A DNA stretch of 64,000 nt from Mercenaria mercenaria (GCF_021730395.1 NC_069373.1:43924501-43988500), one strand, 5' to 3'. Shown: positions 36,000-49,591, numbered from the stretch's first letter. The notes: a model not told the origin generated them from the sequence alone. Numbers and translations are program-made.

Positions 36000-37896
36000 A
36001 AGAGGACCATGATGGTCCTGAATCGCTCACCTGTCCCCACATGAACTGAGTATGACATCGTTTATTCTGACCAATTTTCATGAAGATCCATTGAAAAATA
36101 TGGCCTTTAGAGAGGTCACAAGGTATTTCTATAATTTGACATAATGACCTAGTTTTTGAAGGCATGTGACCTAGTTTTGTACTTGACCTAGATATTATCA
36201 AGGTGAACATTCTCACCAATTTTCATGAAGATCTCATGAAAAAAATGGCCTCCAGAGAGGTCACAAGGTTTTCTCTATTTTTAGACCTACTGACCTACTT
36301 TTTGAACGCACGTGACCCAGTTTTGAACTTGACCTAGATATCATCATGGTGAACATTCCCACAAAAGGTTTATCTATGTTTAGACCTAGTGACCTAGTTT
36401 TTGACCGCAGTTGACTCGGTTTCAAACTTGACCTAGCTATCATCAAGATGAACATTCAGACCAACTTTCATACAGATCCCATGAAAAATATGGCCTCTAG
36501 AGTGGTCACAAGGTTTTTCTATTATCTGACCTACTGACCTAGTTTTTGACCGCATGTGACCCAGTTTTGAACTTGACCTAGATATCAAGATGAACATTCT
36601 GACAAATTTTCATGCAGATCCCATGAAAAATATGACCTCTACAGAGGTCACAAGGTTTTTCTATTATTTGACCTAATGACCTAGTTTTGGACAGCACGTG
36701 ACCCAGTTTCAAACTTGATCTAGATATCATCAAGTTGAACATTCTGACCAATTTTCATGCATATCCCATGAAAAATATGGCCATTACAGAGGTCACAAGG
36801 TTTTTCTATTATTTGACCTACTGACCTAGTTTTTGATAGCACGTAACCCAGTTTCGAACCTGACCTAGATATCATCAAGATGAACATTCAGAACAATTTT
36901 CATGCAGATCCCATGAAAAAAATATGGCCTCTACAGAGGTCACAAGGTTTTTCTATTATTTGACCTACTGACCTAGTTTTTGACCGCACTTGACCCAGTT
37001 TCGAAACTGACCTAGATATCATCAAGATGAACATTCAGACCAATTTTCATAAAGATCCCAGAAAAATATGGCCTCTAGAGAGGTCACAAGGTTTTTCTAT
37101 TTTTAAACCTACTGACCTAGTTTTGGACCGCACATGAACCAGTTTCGAATTTTTTACTAGATATCATCAAAATGAACATTCTGACCAAATTTCATGAAGC
37201 TCTCATGAAAAATATGGCCTCTAGAGAGGTCACAAGGTTTTTTCATTATTTGACCTACTGACCTACTTTTTGAAGACACGTGACCCACTTTCGAACTTGA
37301 CCTAGATATCATCAAGATGAACATTTTGAATAATTTTTATGAAGATCCATTCACAAGTATGGCCTCTAGAGAGGTCACAATGTTTTTCTATTTTTAGACC
37401 TACTGACCTAGTTTTTGACCGCACGTGACCCAGTTTCGAACTTGACCTAGACAACATCAAGATGAACATTCAGACCAACTTTCATACAGATCCCATGAAA
37501 AATATGGCCTTTAGAGAGGTCACAAAGTTTTTCTATTATTTGACCTACTGACCTAGTTTTTGAGGCACGTGACCTAGTTTCGAACTTGACCTAGACATCA
37601 TCAAGATGAACATTCTGACCAATTTTCATAAAGATCTTGTGAAATATATGGCCTCTAGGAAGGTCACAAGGTTTTTCTAATTTTAGACCTACTGACCTAG
37701 TTTTTGACCGCACGTGACCCAGTTTCGAACTTGACTTAGATATCATCAAGGTGAACATTCTGACCAATTTTCATAAAGATCCCATGAAAATGTGACACCT
37801 AGAGTGGTCACAAGCAAAAGTTTACGTACGGACGGACGGAAGACGGACGCTGCGCGATCACAAAAGCTCACCTTGTCACTTTGTGACAGGTGAGCT
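36000..37896. mobile_element. Tandem-repeat element with hairpin end, copy 2
   Basis: Same ends as 22190-23951: GAGGACCATGATGGTCCTGA at the left; AGCTCACCTTGTCACTTT plus GTGACAGGTGAGCT at 37865-37896. About twelve 145-bp units lie inside, with GGCCTCTAGAGAGGTCACAA and CTACTGACCTAG in most. The same GACGGACG-rich pre-terminal segment is present. Confidence 0.75.
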
Positions 37897-38719
37897 AATA
37901 AAAAATACGATACTGAAGTTTAAGAGCGTTTATTAGAAATTACAGCTACGGTATAAATTATCAATGCATCTTTCAGTAACACGCAAATAAATATCATAGA
38001 AAATAAACACAAGAAATATCATAGAATTAGAAAATAAACATAACAGCTGTTTATATCACTCTACATTACGAGATATTCTAAGCAGTTTGATTGAATAATG
38101 TATTCTAAATGAGTTTTGATGGTATATTGACAAAATTGCACATTCTTGTTATCATAAAGAAATATATCGCAGAAAAAAAGACTAACAGCTGTATGTAAGA
38201 GACTTTGATATGAGATTCTAAGCACTTTGATCACTAAAGGATTTCTCAGTAAAAAAGAGATTGCCCGATTATGAAATATTTAGATGTGCGCAGGCTTTTG
38301 CATAGACATTTATGACACACAACTACTCGTCTGTTTAAACAGAAACAGTCACAGAATTCAAAAGGGAGCTGCAACCTCACACGCAAACAACACTGAACTA
38401 CAATACACGCACTATATACACATAAAGGTAGATGGAATGTATTACTAGTGTATTCCAAAAAGGGTATCATAGTAAGTATATTTCAGTATTTAGATTATTA
38501 AAGTTACTAAAATTTTACTTATTATGCCGAATGTTTTATAAGTTAGCAACCTTTTAATTTTACTACCCCATCTATGAAACAAGACACGTTTTTACACGAT
38601 TAAATGTAATATTACGACATGGTTTTAACTTAAGTTGTGGACTGTATTTCAAATGCGGAAATCCTTTTGTAAAACCTAAGATGGCAGCGCAGGTAGATTT
38701 AAGATGAAGTTGTAAAACA
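37897..38719. other. 3' flank of the FAS1 gene
   Basis: Downstream of the FAS1 stop codon on the minus strand; the 3' UTR should lie here. I saw no clear AATAAA in minus orientation close to the stop. No other feature. Confidence 0.4.
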
Positions 38720-40672
38720 TTAATTGCTAAAAAAAGCCTTGAAGATATTTTCGTCTGCGTTTTCCTTGTTGTCGTTGTCGTCATCAGCATAAGCATCCCC
38801 GCAGATATCATTCGCACATCTTGGAAACAGCACGCGGTTAATCACGTGGATAACACCGTTTGTTGTGGTGCCGTCCGCATATGTGACACGTGACCTATTT
38901 ATCCAAGTACGACCTAAAATTAAAATAAGCGATAGCGAGTTGAATTAAAGAATTCTTACATCACCATAAATTATCATTCAGCTGAAAGAAATATCTAGCT
39001 TTAAAACACAAAATATTTCCAGGAAGCTGCTAAAAGCCCTTGTTTTTTTTGTGCTAACTGAGGGTTTGTCTGTGACCTTGACACTAGAGGGATAGATAAT
39101 ATTAGTGTGCGTCCGATAATACTCTATAACTGTATAAAATTTTAATACAACTCCAAAGCAAAGTGTTTCGTTCGGAAGAACTAACCAATGGCAAACTATA
39201 TGCCTCCTTTCGGGGGGGGGGGGGGGGGGGGGGGGGGGGACATAAATGAAGATGTTTTTATAACAGTCACATCAGACTATCATCATATGACGATATTTTA
39301 TGATCGACATGCAAGTTACACCGAACAGATTAGAAGTCTTCGATCACACTTACCAAACACTTTAGTAACTTTTACATCACCTCCCTCCACAGTCTTGAGT
39401 TTATCTCCGCAAGAGAGGCCCGCACTGTACATGGTAGACGGAACCACGTGATACTCAAGCACCTCTGGCAAAAAAAGAAACATTATTCAGCATTAACTTA
39501 TATAATTTGGTTAATCAAGGAAATTTGGTACCTTTTAACATTTATTATAATAATGATTTTATTTTATATTATCACAGGCTCGTGTGAAAAACGGTACAGT
39601 TTCATACAACCATCATCTAAAGTTCCGTCGTTTTACCACTCAGGTCAGTTTTAACAATCGAACGGTAAAAGCTACTATGTCTATATATTTGTTTATATCC
39701 TTAAATTAAAGCTATTAACAATGATTTTTTTTACTACCAGATAGCATAACTACCAATCTACACTATTATAACATGGTTTATGTTTATAAGTTTAATCTTT
39801 GTTAGTCATTAGTGGTCAAATCAAATGACCAGTAGGCTAATTGCTTTGATCTCTCGCTCGTGACCGGATATACATCCTATGATGTATATCCTATGATGAA
39901 TGGTCATAAAGGATTCAAGTGTTATTTAAGAGTCATGTACACACAAAAAAAAGTTAAGATGTACTGAATCATATTCTTAATTTTTCATTCCTCAAGTATA
40001 TGACTTAAACCACGATTCATGGATTTGCCGATCCTATTCCGTCGAAAAAAAAAATATTTTATTTCTTAAGTATACGTCCATCTGCAAGAAGCGACACTAT
40101 AAGACTCTTTCACTGGTTGAAGGTGCGGATTAATATATGTGGCTCAAGGGTAACTGTGGACACTGCTGATGTAACTGTTGTGGGAGGCTGTGTCCAGTTA
40201 CCGCATATCAGCTTCCTGAGAGCCAAATACTTACATCCAAACCTATAACAAGTGATAAATTCTTTTCTTGCATACCGTATTCTTCAAACCATAGAAGAAA
40301 TAACATAAATCGAACGTTAAACTTTTAAGCACTAGGTAATTTAATAGCAGCTATAAATTTATGCATTCGTTCATAAATTACCGGCCACGAGCTATCTTTC
40401 AATCCAATTTTTCCAGCAAAACCGAAAGCACGGGAACATCCTGTCTGGCATTCGAACACATAACTTCTAGAACTTACTTGTCAGAAGTGTGGTATTTTTC
40501 AGCAGCGCATCAAGACACTTCTCGGGAATCTTTGCAAATGCTTTATCCGAGGGAGCAAACAAGGTGAATGGTCCTTTACCTAGAAACAAGTAACTTCATA
40601 CATGACACGAACTATCTTGAGTTTCTTGGATAATGTCTGATTTGTTAAAAGATTGCCCAACGAATCTGTTAG

Positions 40673-40710
<38 letters not shown>

Positions 40711-43700
40711 ATTACACGAGTATCTTTTCATATTGAATTTATTAAACGAGTTGAATAAAATAATAAAATGCGAGACCCTGCTCTAGTTTATTGTCAAATG
40801 TATGCAATGGCATTATTTCACTCCCGCCACGCCAAACATGTGATAAAACAGGATTAAGGTTTGTAATTAAAATGCAGGAACTATGAACTAATAACACATT
40901 ACACCTGTCTAACCAAAAATCTCTTGCGTACAACTAGACGGCATTTAAAATGCAAGTTGTGCTATAAATACAATAAAGTAACTGTTTGTATTTTAGAGTT
41001 GCAATGAATCCCATGCTCAAAAATAGGTCGGCGATGGGAGCTGAAAAAGTAAATAAGCATTCCGACCTCAATTTCATAGTAAATCAATAAAGTCTGGCCT
41101 AAATTTCAAAGTGAATAAATAATGGCCTCCATTTCAGGAAAGATATCCTAGAACCTTTGCTTCGATCGTAGTATTCAACTGTCTATATCCATCAGATCTA
41201 TAATCAGACTTAAGTATTAAACATACTATCATTTATATCTGGTTTCAATTTAAACTAAAATATCCTACATTCCTTTCTTTTACAAAAAAAGTGCTCCCTT
41301 CACTCAGAATTATTTTTCTTCTTTTTAATATACTATTGCTTCCGTGAGTCCGCATATTAACACGGTAATTATTTTTTAAATTTCAAAATCATCAAACTTC
41401 TGCCCAGCAGTTCACATCGTTTGTTTTTAACAATTTTCAGAAGATTAACCAGTAAGTGATTTGCAAACATTGTTGTTTCACGTACGCCTATAAGAAAATT
41501 GTTTCAAGATATACATAAACGAACTTGGATTGGTTCATTAACGAATGCAGAATTCTGTTATCGCGTAGATTTATAAACGTTTCAACTGAGAAAAGTAGTG
41601 CTGGACGTACCATCAAGGGTTCCAGCAATTCCAGGCGCAGCACCAACAGCCTTGAGTAGAGTACTGAAGACCGGGCACTTCTTCACAACAGATGTAATCG
41701 TACCCGGTGGTGGAAATAACACGCCGCCAACCTCGTGGATAACCCCGTTAGAAGCTTCTTGATCCGGCAGTGTAACTTGTCGGCCGGACGCTGTTATAAT
41801 CTGTAAAGTTAATATACACAATATACATGTATATCTGTCTGTCTGAGAGGTCAAGGAACCCCCAAAAGGGTCTAGCCTGTTTCAGTTCATTACCCAATAT
41901 AATTAATATTCATGACCCGGTGAAGACTTTGCGATTCATTTATGGTCATTTTTTAAGATAATAAAAGTAAAAAATTAATGTAGGTATATAATAGATGGAC
42001 CATTGTAACCTTAGCTTGATTTGTACACACTCGGCTGGCGTGGTTAACCAGTCAATAACATACTTGGTGGTTGCGCACCTCGTGTGATTCAAACCTGGTA
42101 GACCTGGCACAATCCACTAGATTTAAGAGCAAGCGAAGTTACTACAGTAACTTTATTGTATACAGGCTTCAAAAAATTATACGCTCCTTCTAAACATCCG
42201 ATTTTCGCTTCCTGGATCGTTATGAGTATATTGTACTGTCACGGTATATTCAACAATCATCAGCAAACGCTAATTTGCATTCTAAACCATTTTAAGTTTC
42301 TTTAACCTTTGTCATGCTGGACACGATTGAGTCTGCCTTCGCGATCATGAACAACCTGCACATCCGTGCCGTCTGATCATGATCTGCACTGTTCGCTATT
42401 CAGTCAGTAAATTTTCAGTGAACACCCCTTTAAATGATAAGTGATGCTGCCCAAATTGAATGATGGACCAGTCCATTTAAGAAATTCAGCAGGGTAAGGG
42501 TTAAATGTGTACAAGTCCCATAAAAGGGCTGTTCGAAGAGGATAGGTTAAGAGTTAGTACTAACCTCTCCATTTTTGTAAATGTTGATTCGAATGTCGCT
42601 ACCTAGCAGTGACGGGACAAGCTCGTCATTCTTTAGATCTTTAGACAAGACTTTACCGTTGGCAACGTGATACTTGAGAATATCTGCAAGAACTGTGACG
42701 TTTTTCAAAAGAAAATCTACGAAAGGTTTTGGCAGTTTGGAAAACGCATCGTCTGTTGGTCCAAAGACGGTGAATGGCCCTGAAAAGAGTTAAAATCCAC
42801 ACATATATGACGGTAACAAAAGTAATACACACAAGTGGTTTTCGTAGCCAAAGGGACTTACAACTGAAGACCCATGGGCCTCAACCTAGACTTCCCAATA
42901 AAAATGTGACGGTTCGTCAATGATTCAATGCATCAGTAGCCAAAGAGCCAAGTAGTTATACTATATATACAACAATTCAAATATTCGTTTATACCCTCTT
43001 TACCTATCCTAAGTTATTTACGCATTATGTAAGATGAAACTCGGGCAAATTATTTTGAAACACACAACAGTTTAACACAAAATGCATTGAGAAGTGATAT
43101 AACAAATAAGCAAAACAACATGTAGTCAAACGTATCTTCATAGGAATTTAAAAAAAACTTGATCATAAAATAAAAAATATGAGCCGCCCCAGGAGAAAAG
43201 CAACATATTGCATTTGCAACCAGCATGGATCCAGACCGGCTTGCGCATCCGCGCAGTCTGGTCAGGATCCATGCTGCTCGCTTTCAAAGCCTGTTGCATT
43301 TAGAGAAACCGTTAACGAACAGCATGGATCCTGACCATACTGAGCGGATGCGCAGGCTGGTCTGGGTCCATGCTGGTCGCAAATGCACTATGTTGGTTTT
43401 CTAATGGTGCGGCTCATATATAGATTGTATGATAAAAAGTCATATGAAGATTACTAGTCTACATTAACTAGCGGTGCGTTAAATAATCTTTCTTAAAACG
43501 ATCGACGCATATACAGCAAACACACTCTTAACACCGAATAGAAAATAAATAGTGCATATCTCATCAACAAATCAACAATAACATGCTCTTTATCATTAAC
43601 AGGAGACTTCCTATGGATGGAGACATTTTCTCGATCTAAACGAAGACAAAATGTCCTTCAATCCAAATACTTGATTTAGCTTAGTGTTGAAAACCATGAA

Positions 43701-46322
43701 ATCTTTTCTTAAAATAATTGCTTTATTACAGTTACATTACTGATTTAAACAACTTGGTATTTCAAAAAAAAAGAAAAGAAAAAAACTTACCAGAAACATG
43801 TTTTTATAAAAGTTTGCGTAAGAACTATTTAATGCCTAAACAAAATTCCCGAATAATTTGGATTTTGAAAATTTCATAAAAATAAGAATATTTTTCTTCA
43901 TTAGAAATAAATTTACGCATTTCAAACATCTATTTTATTGATTTTCATTGCTTAAGCTAATTTGAGGATATTTTGTCATTCGAACGAGAGATAATGTTTA
44001 GATCAAGAGAATCGCTCTCAATACCAGGTATAGTCTCAGACCTGTTGGCTGTCATAAAATGATTTTATGATCAAGGACAAATTTAACAAGAGCACCGCCT
44101 TGCGGGTGCTGACGCTCATCTGATTTTTTTTGTATAATAGAAATATTGTCCTACCCATGATTTTCTAAGTCTAAAAAGGGCCATCATTCTTGCAAAAAGC
44201 AGGATAGAGTTATGTTTCTTGATGTACAGTGTCCACTTATGATTGTGAAAAACTGTTGCAAGTTTTAAAGCAATAGCTTTGATAGTTTATGAGAAAAATT
44301 GCCTTAAACATAATACTCAACCAAGAAAATGATTTCTAAGTCCAAAAGGGGCAATAATTTTTGCAAAAAGCAGGATGGAGTTATGCTGCTTGCTGTACAG
44401 GGTCAGCTTATGATGGTGAACAAGTGTTGCAAGTTTCAAAGCAATAGCTTTGACAGTTTAAGAGAAAAAGTTGACCTAAACATAAAACTTAACCAAGAAA
44501 TCTGATATTTTCTAAGTCCAAAAGGGGCCATAAATCTTGCAAAAAGCAGGATGGAGTTATGTTTCTTGCTGTACAGGGTCAGCTTATGATGGTGAACAAG
44601 TGTTGCAAGTTTTAAAGCAATAGCTTTGATAGTTTAGCATTAAAGCTGACCTAAACATAAAACTTAACCAAGAAAACTGATTTTCTAAGTCCAAAAGGGG
44701 CAATAATTCTTGCAAAAAGCAAGATGGAGTTATGTTTCTTGATGTACAGGGTCTGCTTATGATGGTGAACAAGTATTCCAAGTTTCAAAGCAATAGCTTT
44801 GATAGTTTAGGAGAAAAGTTGACCTAAACATAAAACTTAACCAAGAAATCTGATATTTTCTAAGTACAAAAGGGGCCATAAATCTTGCAAAAAGCAAGAT
44901 GGAGTTATGTTTCTTGCTATACAGGGTCAGCTTATGATGGTGAACAAGTCTTCCAAGTTTCAAAGCAATAGCTTTGATAGTTTAGGAGAAAAGCTGACCT
45001 AAACATAAAACTTAACCAGGCAACGCCGACGCCGACGCCGACGCCGACAACCGCTCAAGTGATGACAATAACTCATCATTTTTTTTCAAAAAATCAGATG
45101 AGCTAATAATGGAAAGTCGCATACATTTAAAGTCTGATACCCAATCACGAGTGAAGCGAAAAGCATTCAAAACTGAGTACATGTACCTCAATTTATATGT
45201 TCACTGACTTTTTGCGGAAACTCAGTTAAAAGTTCAGAACAGGGTGTCGGAGCTAAAAATACACTGAGGGCAGTCCAAATAATTTAACTTGGGCGTTTTG
45301 GGACAGCATGATAACATTTAACTGTCACTGTCCGTCCCCGCTGGAGGGATGACCACTATAAAAAAAAAAGTCATCCCGATAAGCCAAATAAGTATAAGGC
45401 AAGTCTCTACACTGAGGTAAAAGGCGGAACTTTCCTCCGTCACAATTTCCTGAAATAAACATGCGGTGTTATATAATTATGTTATGTAAATAATCTAAAT
45501 AAAATCTAAAAAATCTAAATAAACATGACTATAAACTTGTTCTATTTTTCTGCTATAATGCAAAGTAGTTACACAAGAAACAGTGTTCTTGTTCTCAGCC
45601 GAACGCATCATACAGCTGATTCCCTGTACGCTTTAAATACCAATACCGCTGGGAACCAAACGCATGGGTTATAAATTAGGACATCGTGCGCACGCTCTTT
45701 ATTCGCAAGTTACGCAACGTCTCTAAAATCTCAAGTATTACTTGGAATAGCGTCAAAACATTCGCTTTCTGCATAACTCAGAAACAAATCATATAAAACA
45801 TGTAGTAGTACATTCATAGCTCAAACAGAAAGATTATTATCATAATAAATTATGCAACATTTTGTCTGGAACTGTAAAATAGTGTTGCTACAATAAATTG
45901 ACACGAGATAAGCACTGAGAAGTACAACCAGAACTTGAACCATTTCATACAGAACTTAAAAACCTGAACACGAAACTTTTCACATCGCACCACCACTGAC
46001 CAGTCTTACCCAAAGAACAAAGACACACAGTGTCTCACAAATTACGTCTACTCACTACCAAATCCAGTTGTCACAGAAAATATCAAATATATAAAGGTAC
46101 GGTACCTGTGCCGGATAGTGCATCAACGAGTCCAGCTTTCTTCACCAGTGTAACAAGGGTCTTGAGTCCCAAGTCAGTTGCAAGCTGAGGTATATTCTTG
46201 TCGGCATTGGCGACATCCCCGTCGGCATTAACAATCTGAGCTGACATCAATTCCATCCATAATTGTTCACTGGCAAACACAGCTGAAAAGCCGGTAAGAA
46301 GCAACAACCCTACGACTTTCAT
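38720..46322 (-). CDS. Secreted protein with two FAS1 (fasciclin) domains
   Basis: Six exons: 46322-46106, 42779-42565, 41800-41611, 40579-40478, 39464-39354, 38913-38720. All junctions are GT/AG, phases agree, and the total is 342 residues plus stop. A signal peptide ([17 protein letters not shown]) starts at the second in-frame ATG; the first, at 46352, would put ten polar residues before it. FAS1 domain 1 (about 42-178) has [13 protein letters not shown] at 73-85, ILKYHV, and [13 protein letters not shown] at 162-174. Domain 2 (about 180-310) has [13 protein letters not shown] at 210-222, LEYHVVPS, and [13 protein letters not shown] at 297-309. An acidic tail ([13 protein letters not shown], 322-334) follows. 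FAS1 pairs act in cell-matrix adhesion (TGFBI/periostin relatives). No GPI or transmembrane segment is seen at the end, so it is likely extracellular. The product role is inferred from the family. Confidence 0.92.
39211..39239. repeat. Poly-G tract
   Basis: About 28 consecutive G in the last intron of the FAS1 gene. Such runs are hard to sequence, so the exact length is unreliable. Confidence 0.9.
40101..40265. mobile_element. Foldback MITE (CTTTCACTGGTTAT family), copy 2
   Basis: Diverged relative of 27290-27441 in FAS1 intron 4: AAGACTCTTTCACTGGTTGA and AACCTATAACAAGTGATAAA ends, with GGTAACTG...CAGTTACC inside. Confidence 0.65.
40676..40707. repeat. (GA)n microsatellite
   Basis: About 15 GA units in FAS1 intron 3. 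Confidence 0.9.
42302..42504. mobile_element. TTAACC-type MITE
   Basis: TTAACCTTTGTCATGCTGG at the left and CAGCAGGGTAAGGGTTAA at the right. Inside are CTGCACATCCGTGCCGTCTG and GATCATGATCTGCACTG. Lies in FAS1 intron 2. Same family as 1349-1563 and 63095-63221. Confidence 0.65.
43180..43416. mobile_element. TGAGCC-type hairpin MITE, full length
   Basis: 237 bp in FAS1 intron 1, with ends TGAGCCGCCCC and GGTGCGGCTCA and TA on both sides. Both arms of the long foldback are retained. Confidence 0.85.
44085..45104. mobile_element. Tandem-repeat element with hairpin head
   Basis: Head AACAAGAGCACCGCCTTGCGG is followed by GCTCATCTGATTTTTTTT, which is inverted at the tail (AAAAAATCAGATGAGC). The centre holds five units of about 175 bp (TGATGGTGAACAAGTGTTGC, AAGCAATAGCTTTGATAG, AAAAGCAGGATGGAGTTATG). 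A GACGCC run at 45022-45050 precedes the tail. Lies in FAS1 intron 1. Confidence 0.7.
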
Positions 46323-46352
46323 ATTTGCAATGTTTCTAAACTTATGAACCAT

Positions 46353-47032
46353 ATAACTAATATTGATTTGTATTATAGCGTGTGTACAACTTCGCTCAGC
46401 AAAGTTTCCTATTTCACAGTTTTTATGTGCGTCTTAAACACGGCCGTATCTTCAGTTTGGAGATACCTACAATATCATGTACATGTAATTAATTAGAATT
46501 AAATGTACGAAAGCTACTTAGGCGTGTAAACCCACTTTTGCCTTCCAAGGTTACTGACCTTGCAAGGATATGGCCGTACTTGATCGTACCGTTTATCCGT
46601 TTGCCTATCGATTGTTTTGTATATGTTACCCGCGCCCCCTACACACACACATTGACTCTATAATTCATAATAATAACATCTGTCTTATAAAAGGTCTTTT
46701 AATCGGTACATAAAGCACCCAATCCATTATATAGGTTTATTCGTTGGTAGCTAAATTCACGGTAGATGGGTCTGACTCTTTTGCCTATTTGTTGAATGTT
46801 TTTGAAAGCATTGCTGTATGAAGTCTTTCGATTGTGTTAAATAGTTTAGATAAAAAGATGTATGATAATCTTACAGATAACGCCTGGTAAAGATCCGTTT
46901 TTAAAATACAGATTTCGTAAATTATTTGTTTGGATCACTCGCATGACTTTAGCTGTATTATATAACCTAATACACGTGACTGCGTTTGTAGTGTATGAAG
47001 CGGAACGCACCATCATATGAATATGAATCTTA
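46353..47032. other. 5' flank of the FAS1 gene
   Basis: Upstream of the FAS1 start on the minus strand, so promoter and 5' UTR are expected here. No TATA box or other element was assigned with confidence. Confidence 0.35.
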
Positions 47033-47508
47033 CTTATAGGCTATATACCAATAAAAGAAATTGTTCTTTGTTTCATATAGAATTCAGCTACTTCAGAACA
47101 ATTTTGTTACAGTTTCTAGATTTTCACTCCGTCGTAGACCTATTTTCCACAAGATATCCATACATTTGCTTCAAGAAAACGAAAAGAAAAAGGGGTGTTG
47201 AATAGTATGCAGTGAAATGCAAGTCAACTGAAGTCGGGTACCCTCATATTGCCGCATTTCAGAAAGCGGTCCGCAGAATAAACACCCTACTTTCGTTTTC
47301 AAGTAAACAACTCGAAAACATGCGAATATGAGCATGAAAAGTGTCCTATTTTATGTAGAATTCATTCCACGAGTGAAATAATGCCCATTTGGCCCCCGAC
47401 TGACGCGCAAATGCGCGAGAAATGGAAAAATTAGGATTTATTTATTAGGGACTTCTTTCGACTACACCACGGAAGCACATTTTGGACCGAATTACTGCAT
47501 TATAACCT
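47033..47508. repeat. 0.47-kb direct repeat, left copy
   Basis: Matches 48012-48485 with about ten small differences (roughly 98%). Starts CTTATAGGCTATATACC and ends GCATTATAACCT. The 503-bp spacer between the copies begins CTATAAG and ends just before CTTATAG. No gene is seen in either the copies or the spacer. Confidence 0.85.
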
Positions 47509-48011
47509 ATAAGAAATATCTTTTGTCAACTTTTATAACATTTTCATCCCTATTTTCAAGAAAGATGTAATACCGAACATGTTAACAAGTTTCATTGTGA
47601 AAATTCGAGATTTTAGAGAAATATAGACATTTAAGTGAGGCCACCCCCTACCCATTTTTGGGCTAAATTTAGGCTCTAGGGCCGCTTAATTGTAAATTTT
47701 GGTAAAAGTTTCACCTGTATGCATTATTTTTCACTTTGATTCTGAAATATCATTCATTCCGTAATAAATATGACTCAAATAAATGCATTTTGTGCATTTT
47801 CACACACTCTGGAGACAAAATATTAGCCTTTCTATTGCAGAAATTGCTGCAGAAATAGGCGCATCTACTAAAAATATGGTCAAAATTCAAAAATTTTCAA
47901 ATTTAATGATTGTTTTGCATTGAAATCACAATTTTATAACATATACAATCGATTTATGACTATTAAGACTAATTGTGATGTGTTTCGACTGAGAAAAATC
48001 TTATTTCAGCT

Positions 48012-48485
48012 CTTATAGGCTATATACCAATAAAAGAAATTGTTCTTTGTTTCATATAGAATTCAGCTACTTCAGAACAATTTTGTTACAGTTTCTAGAT
48101 TTTCACTCCGTCGTAGACTATTTTCCACAAGATATCCATACATTTGCTTCAAGAAAACGAAAAGAAACAGGGGTGTTGAATAGTATGCAGTGAAATGCAA
48201 GTCAACTGAAGTCAGGTACCCTCATATTGCCGCATTTCAGAAAGCGGTCCGCAGAATAAACACCTACTTTCGTTTTTAAGTAAACAACTCGAAAACATGC
48301 GAATATGAGCATGAAAAGTGTCCTATTTTATGTAGAATTCATTCCACGAGTGAAATAATGCCCATTTGGCCCCCGACTGACGCGCAAATGCGCGAGAAAT
48401 GGAAAAAATAGGATTTATTTATTAGGGACTTCTTTCGACTACACCACGGAAGCACATTTTGGACCGAATTACTGCATTATAACCT
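48012..48485. repeat. 0.47-kb direct repeat, right copy
   Basis: Right copy of 47033-47508, followed again by TTATAG. See that entry for structure. Confidence 0.85.
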
Positions 48486-48854
48486 TATAGTACTATTGCA
48501 CCTAAAAAAACCGTGAGGGTTTATAGCCCTGCTTCGTGGCTATTCAAATTCTATTGTGTGTATGCAACCCATGATTTCAATACGGCCATGCGCCACACTT
48601 TGGCACGCAAAACCACAGGTATTTTATATAAAATTTTATATAAAATACTAGTAGACTCTATTTTGACAGGCGACACGTACTGCTCATAGTCAGGATTTTT
48701 ATGCTTTTTCAGTGACAATTTAAGGTTAAAAGGTAGGGCTGGAGCAGGTCTTTAAATGAAATGTGGCCCGTTTATATTCATTTTTATGTAAAACAATTCT
48801 TTCTTTCGGTGATTTAAAGACACATCTGACAGTTTCCTATATGTATATAGGCAC

Positions 48855-49122
48855 TAATTTTCCTACGGACAGAATTTCTTAAAACTTTGTGTACTGACTG
48901 AGAATCAAGTTTAAAACGGAAATATGTATTAAAAATCATAGGTACCGGTGCTTGATCTCGAATTATCTGCCCTTGAAAATAGATTTTTTTTCAGTATTTC
49001 CCGACTTTCATGGGCAGACAATTCATGACAAGGATTTGCTTCATATTATATTTCTGTTTTTAATTTGATTCTCTGTCAGTAAACACAGAATAAAGAAGAA
49101 ATTCTGTCCGTAAGAAAATTTT
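48855..49122. mobile_element. Foldback MITE, 268 bp
   Basis: AATTTTCCTACGGACAGAAT at the left pairs with ATTCTGTCCGTAAGAAAATT at the right. Pairing extends through ACTGACTGAGAATCAA and TTGATTCTCTGTCAGT and into GAATTATCTGCCC and GGGCAGACAATTC. Confidence 0.7.
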
Positions 49123-49159
49123 GCCGTGAAATTGGGACCAGATCCTTGAAATCGTAACA

Positions 49160-49591
49160 AATGCAAAATAACTTGGAGTAGACCTATCTAACCACATTTC
49201 TTTGAACACTTATATTAAAAAAATCTGCACAACAGCTAATAGAACTTAAGGTTTCATTAAACGTAGCATCGAAATAAAAACAAAAAATCATCAGTAAAAG
49301 ACACCATGCAAGACTATGGCCGGTCTCAAGGTACCATAATCATCATCAGTCTGGTCAACCTACACTTTATGTTATGCAATATAAACAAAATACAAACGAT
49401 ACAGAGTATAGCAATCAGATGGATACATAACAACTATTCCATACATAACATTTCTCCATACATAACATTTCTCATTTCTGATTCCATACCTCATGTTTTT
49501 ATTTCGATGTAAATGAGATGTGAAACCAAAATTTGTAGTCCTGTTTGGCGCCATATAACCTATACTGTGTTGGTGCGCCGTAAAACACGAA

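Noticed and set aside
47033-48485. Small LTR retrotransposon
   Set aside because: No primer site after the left copy, no purine tract before the right copy, no coding content, no target duplication noticed.
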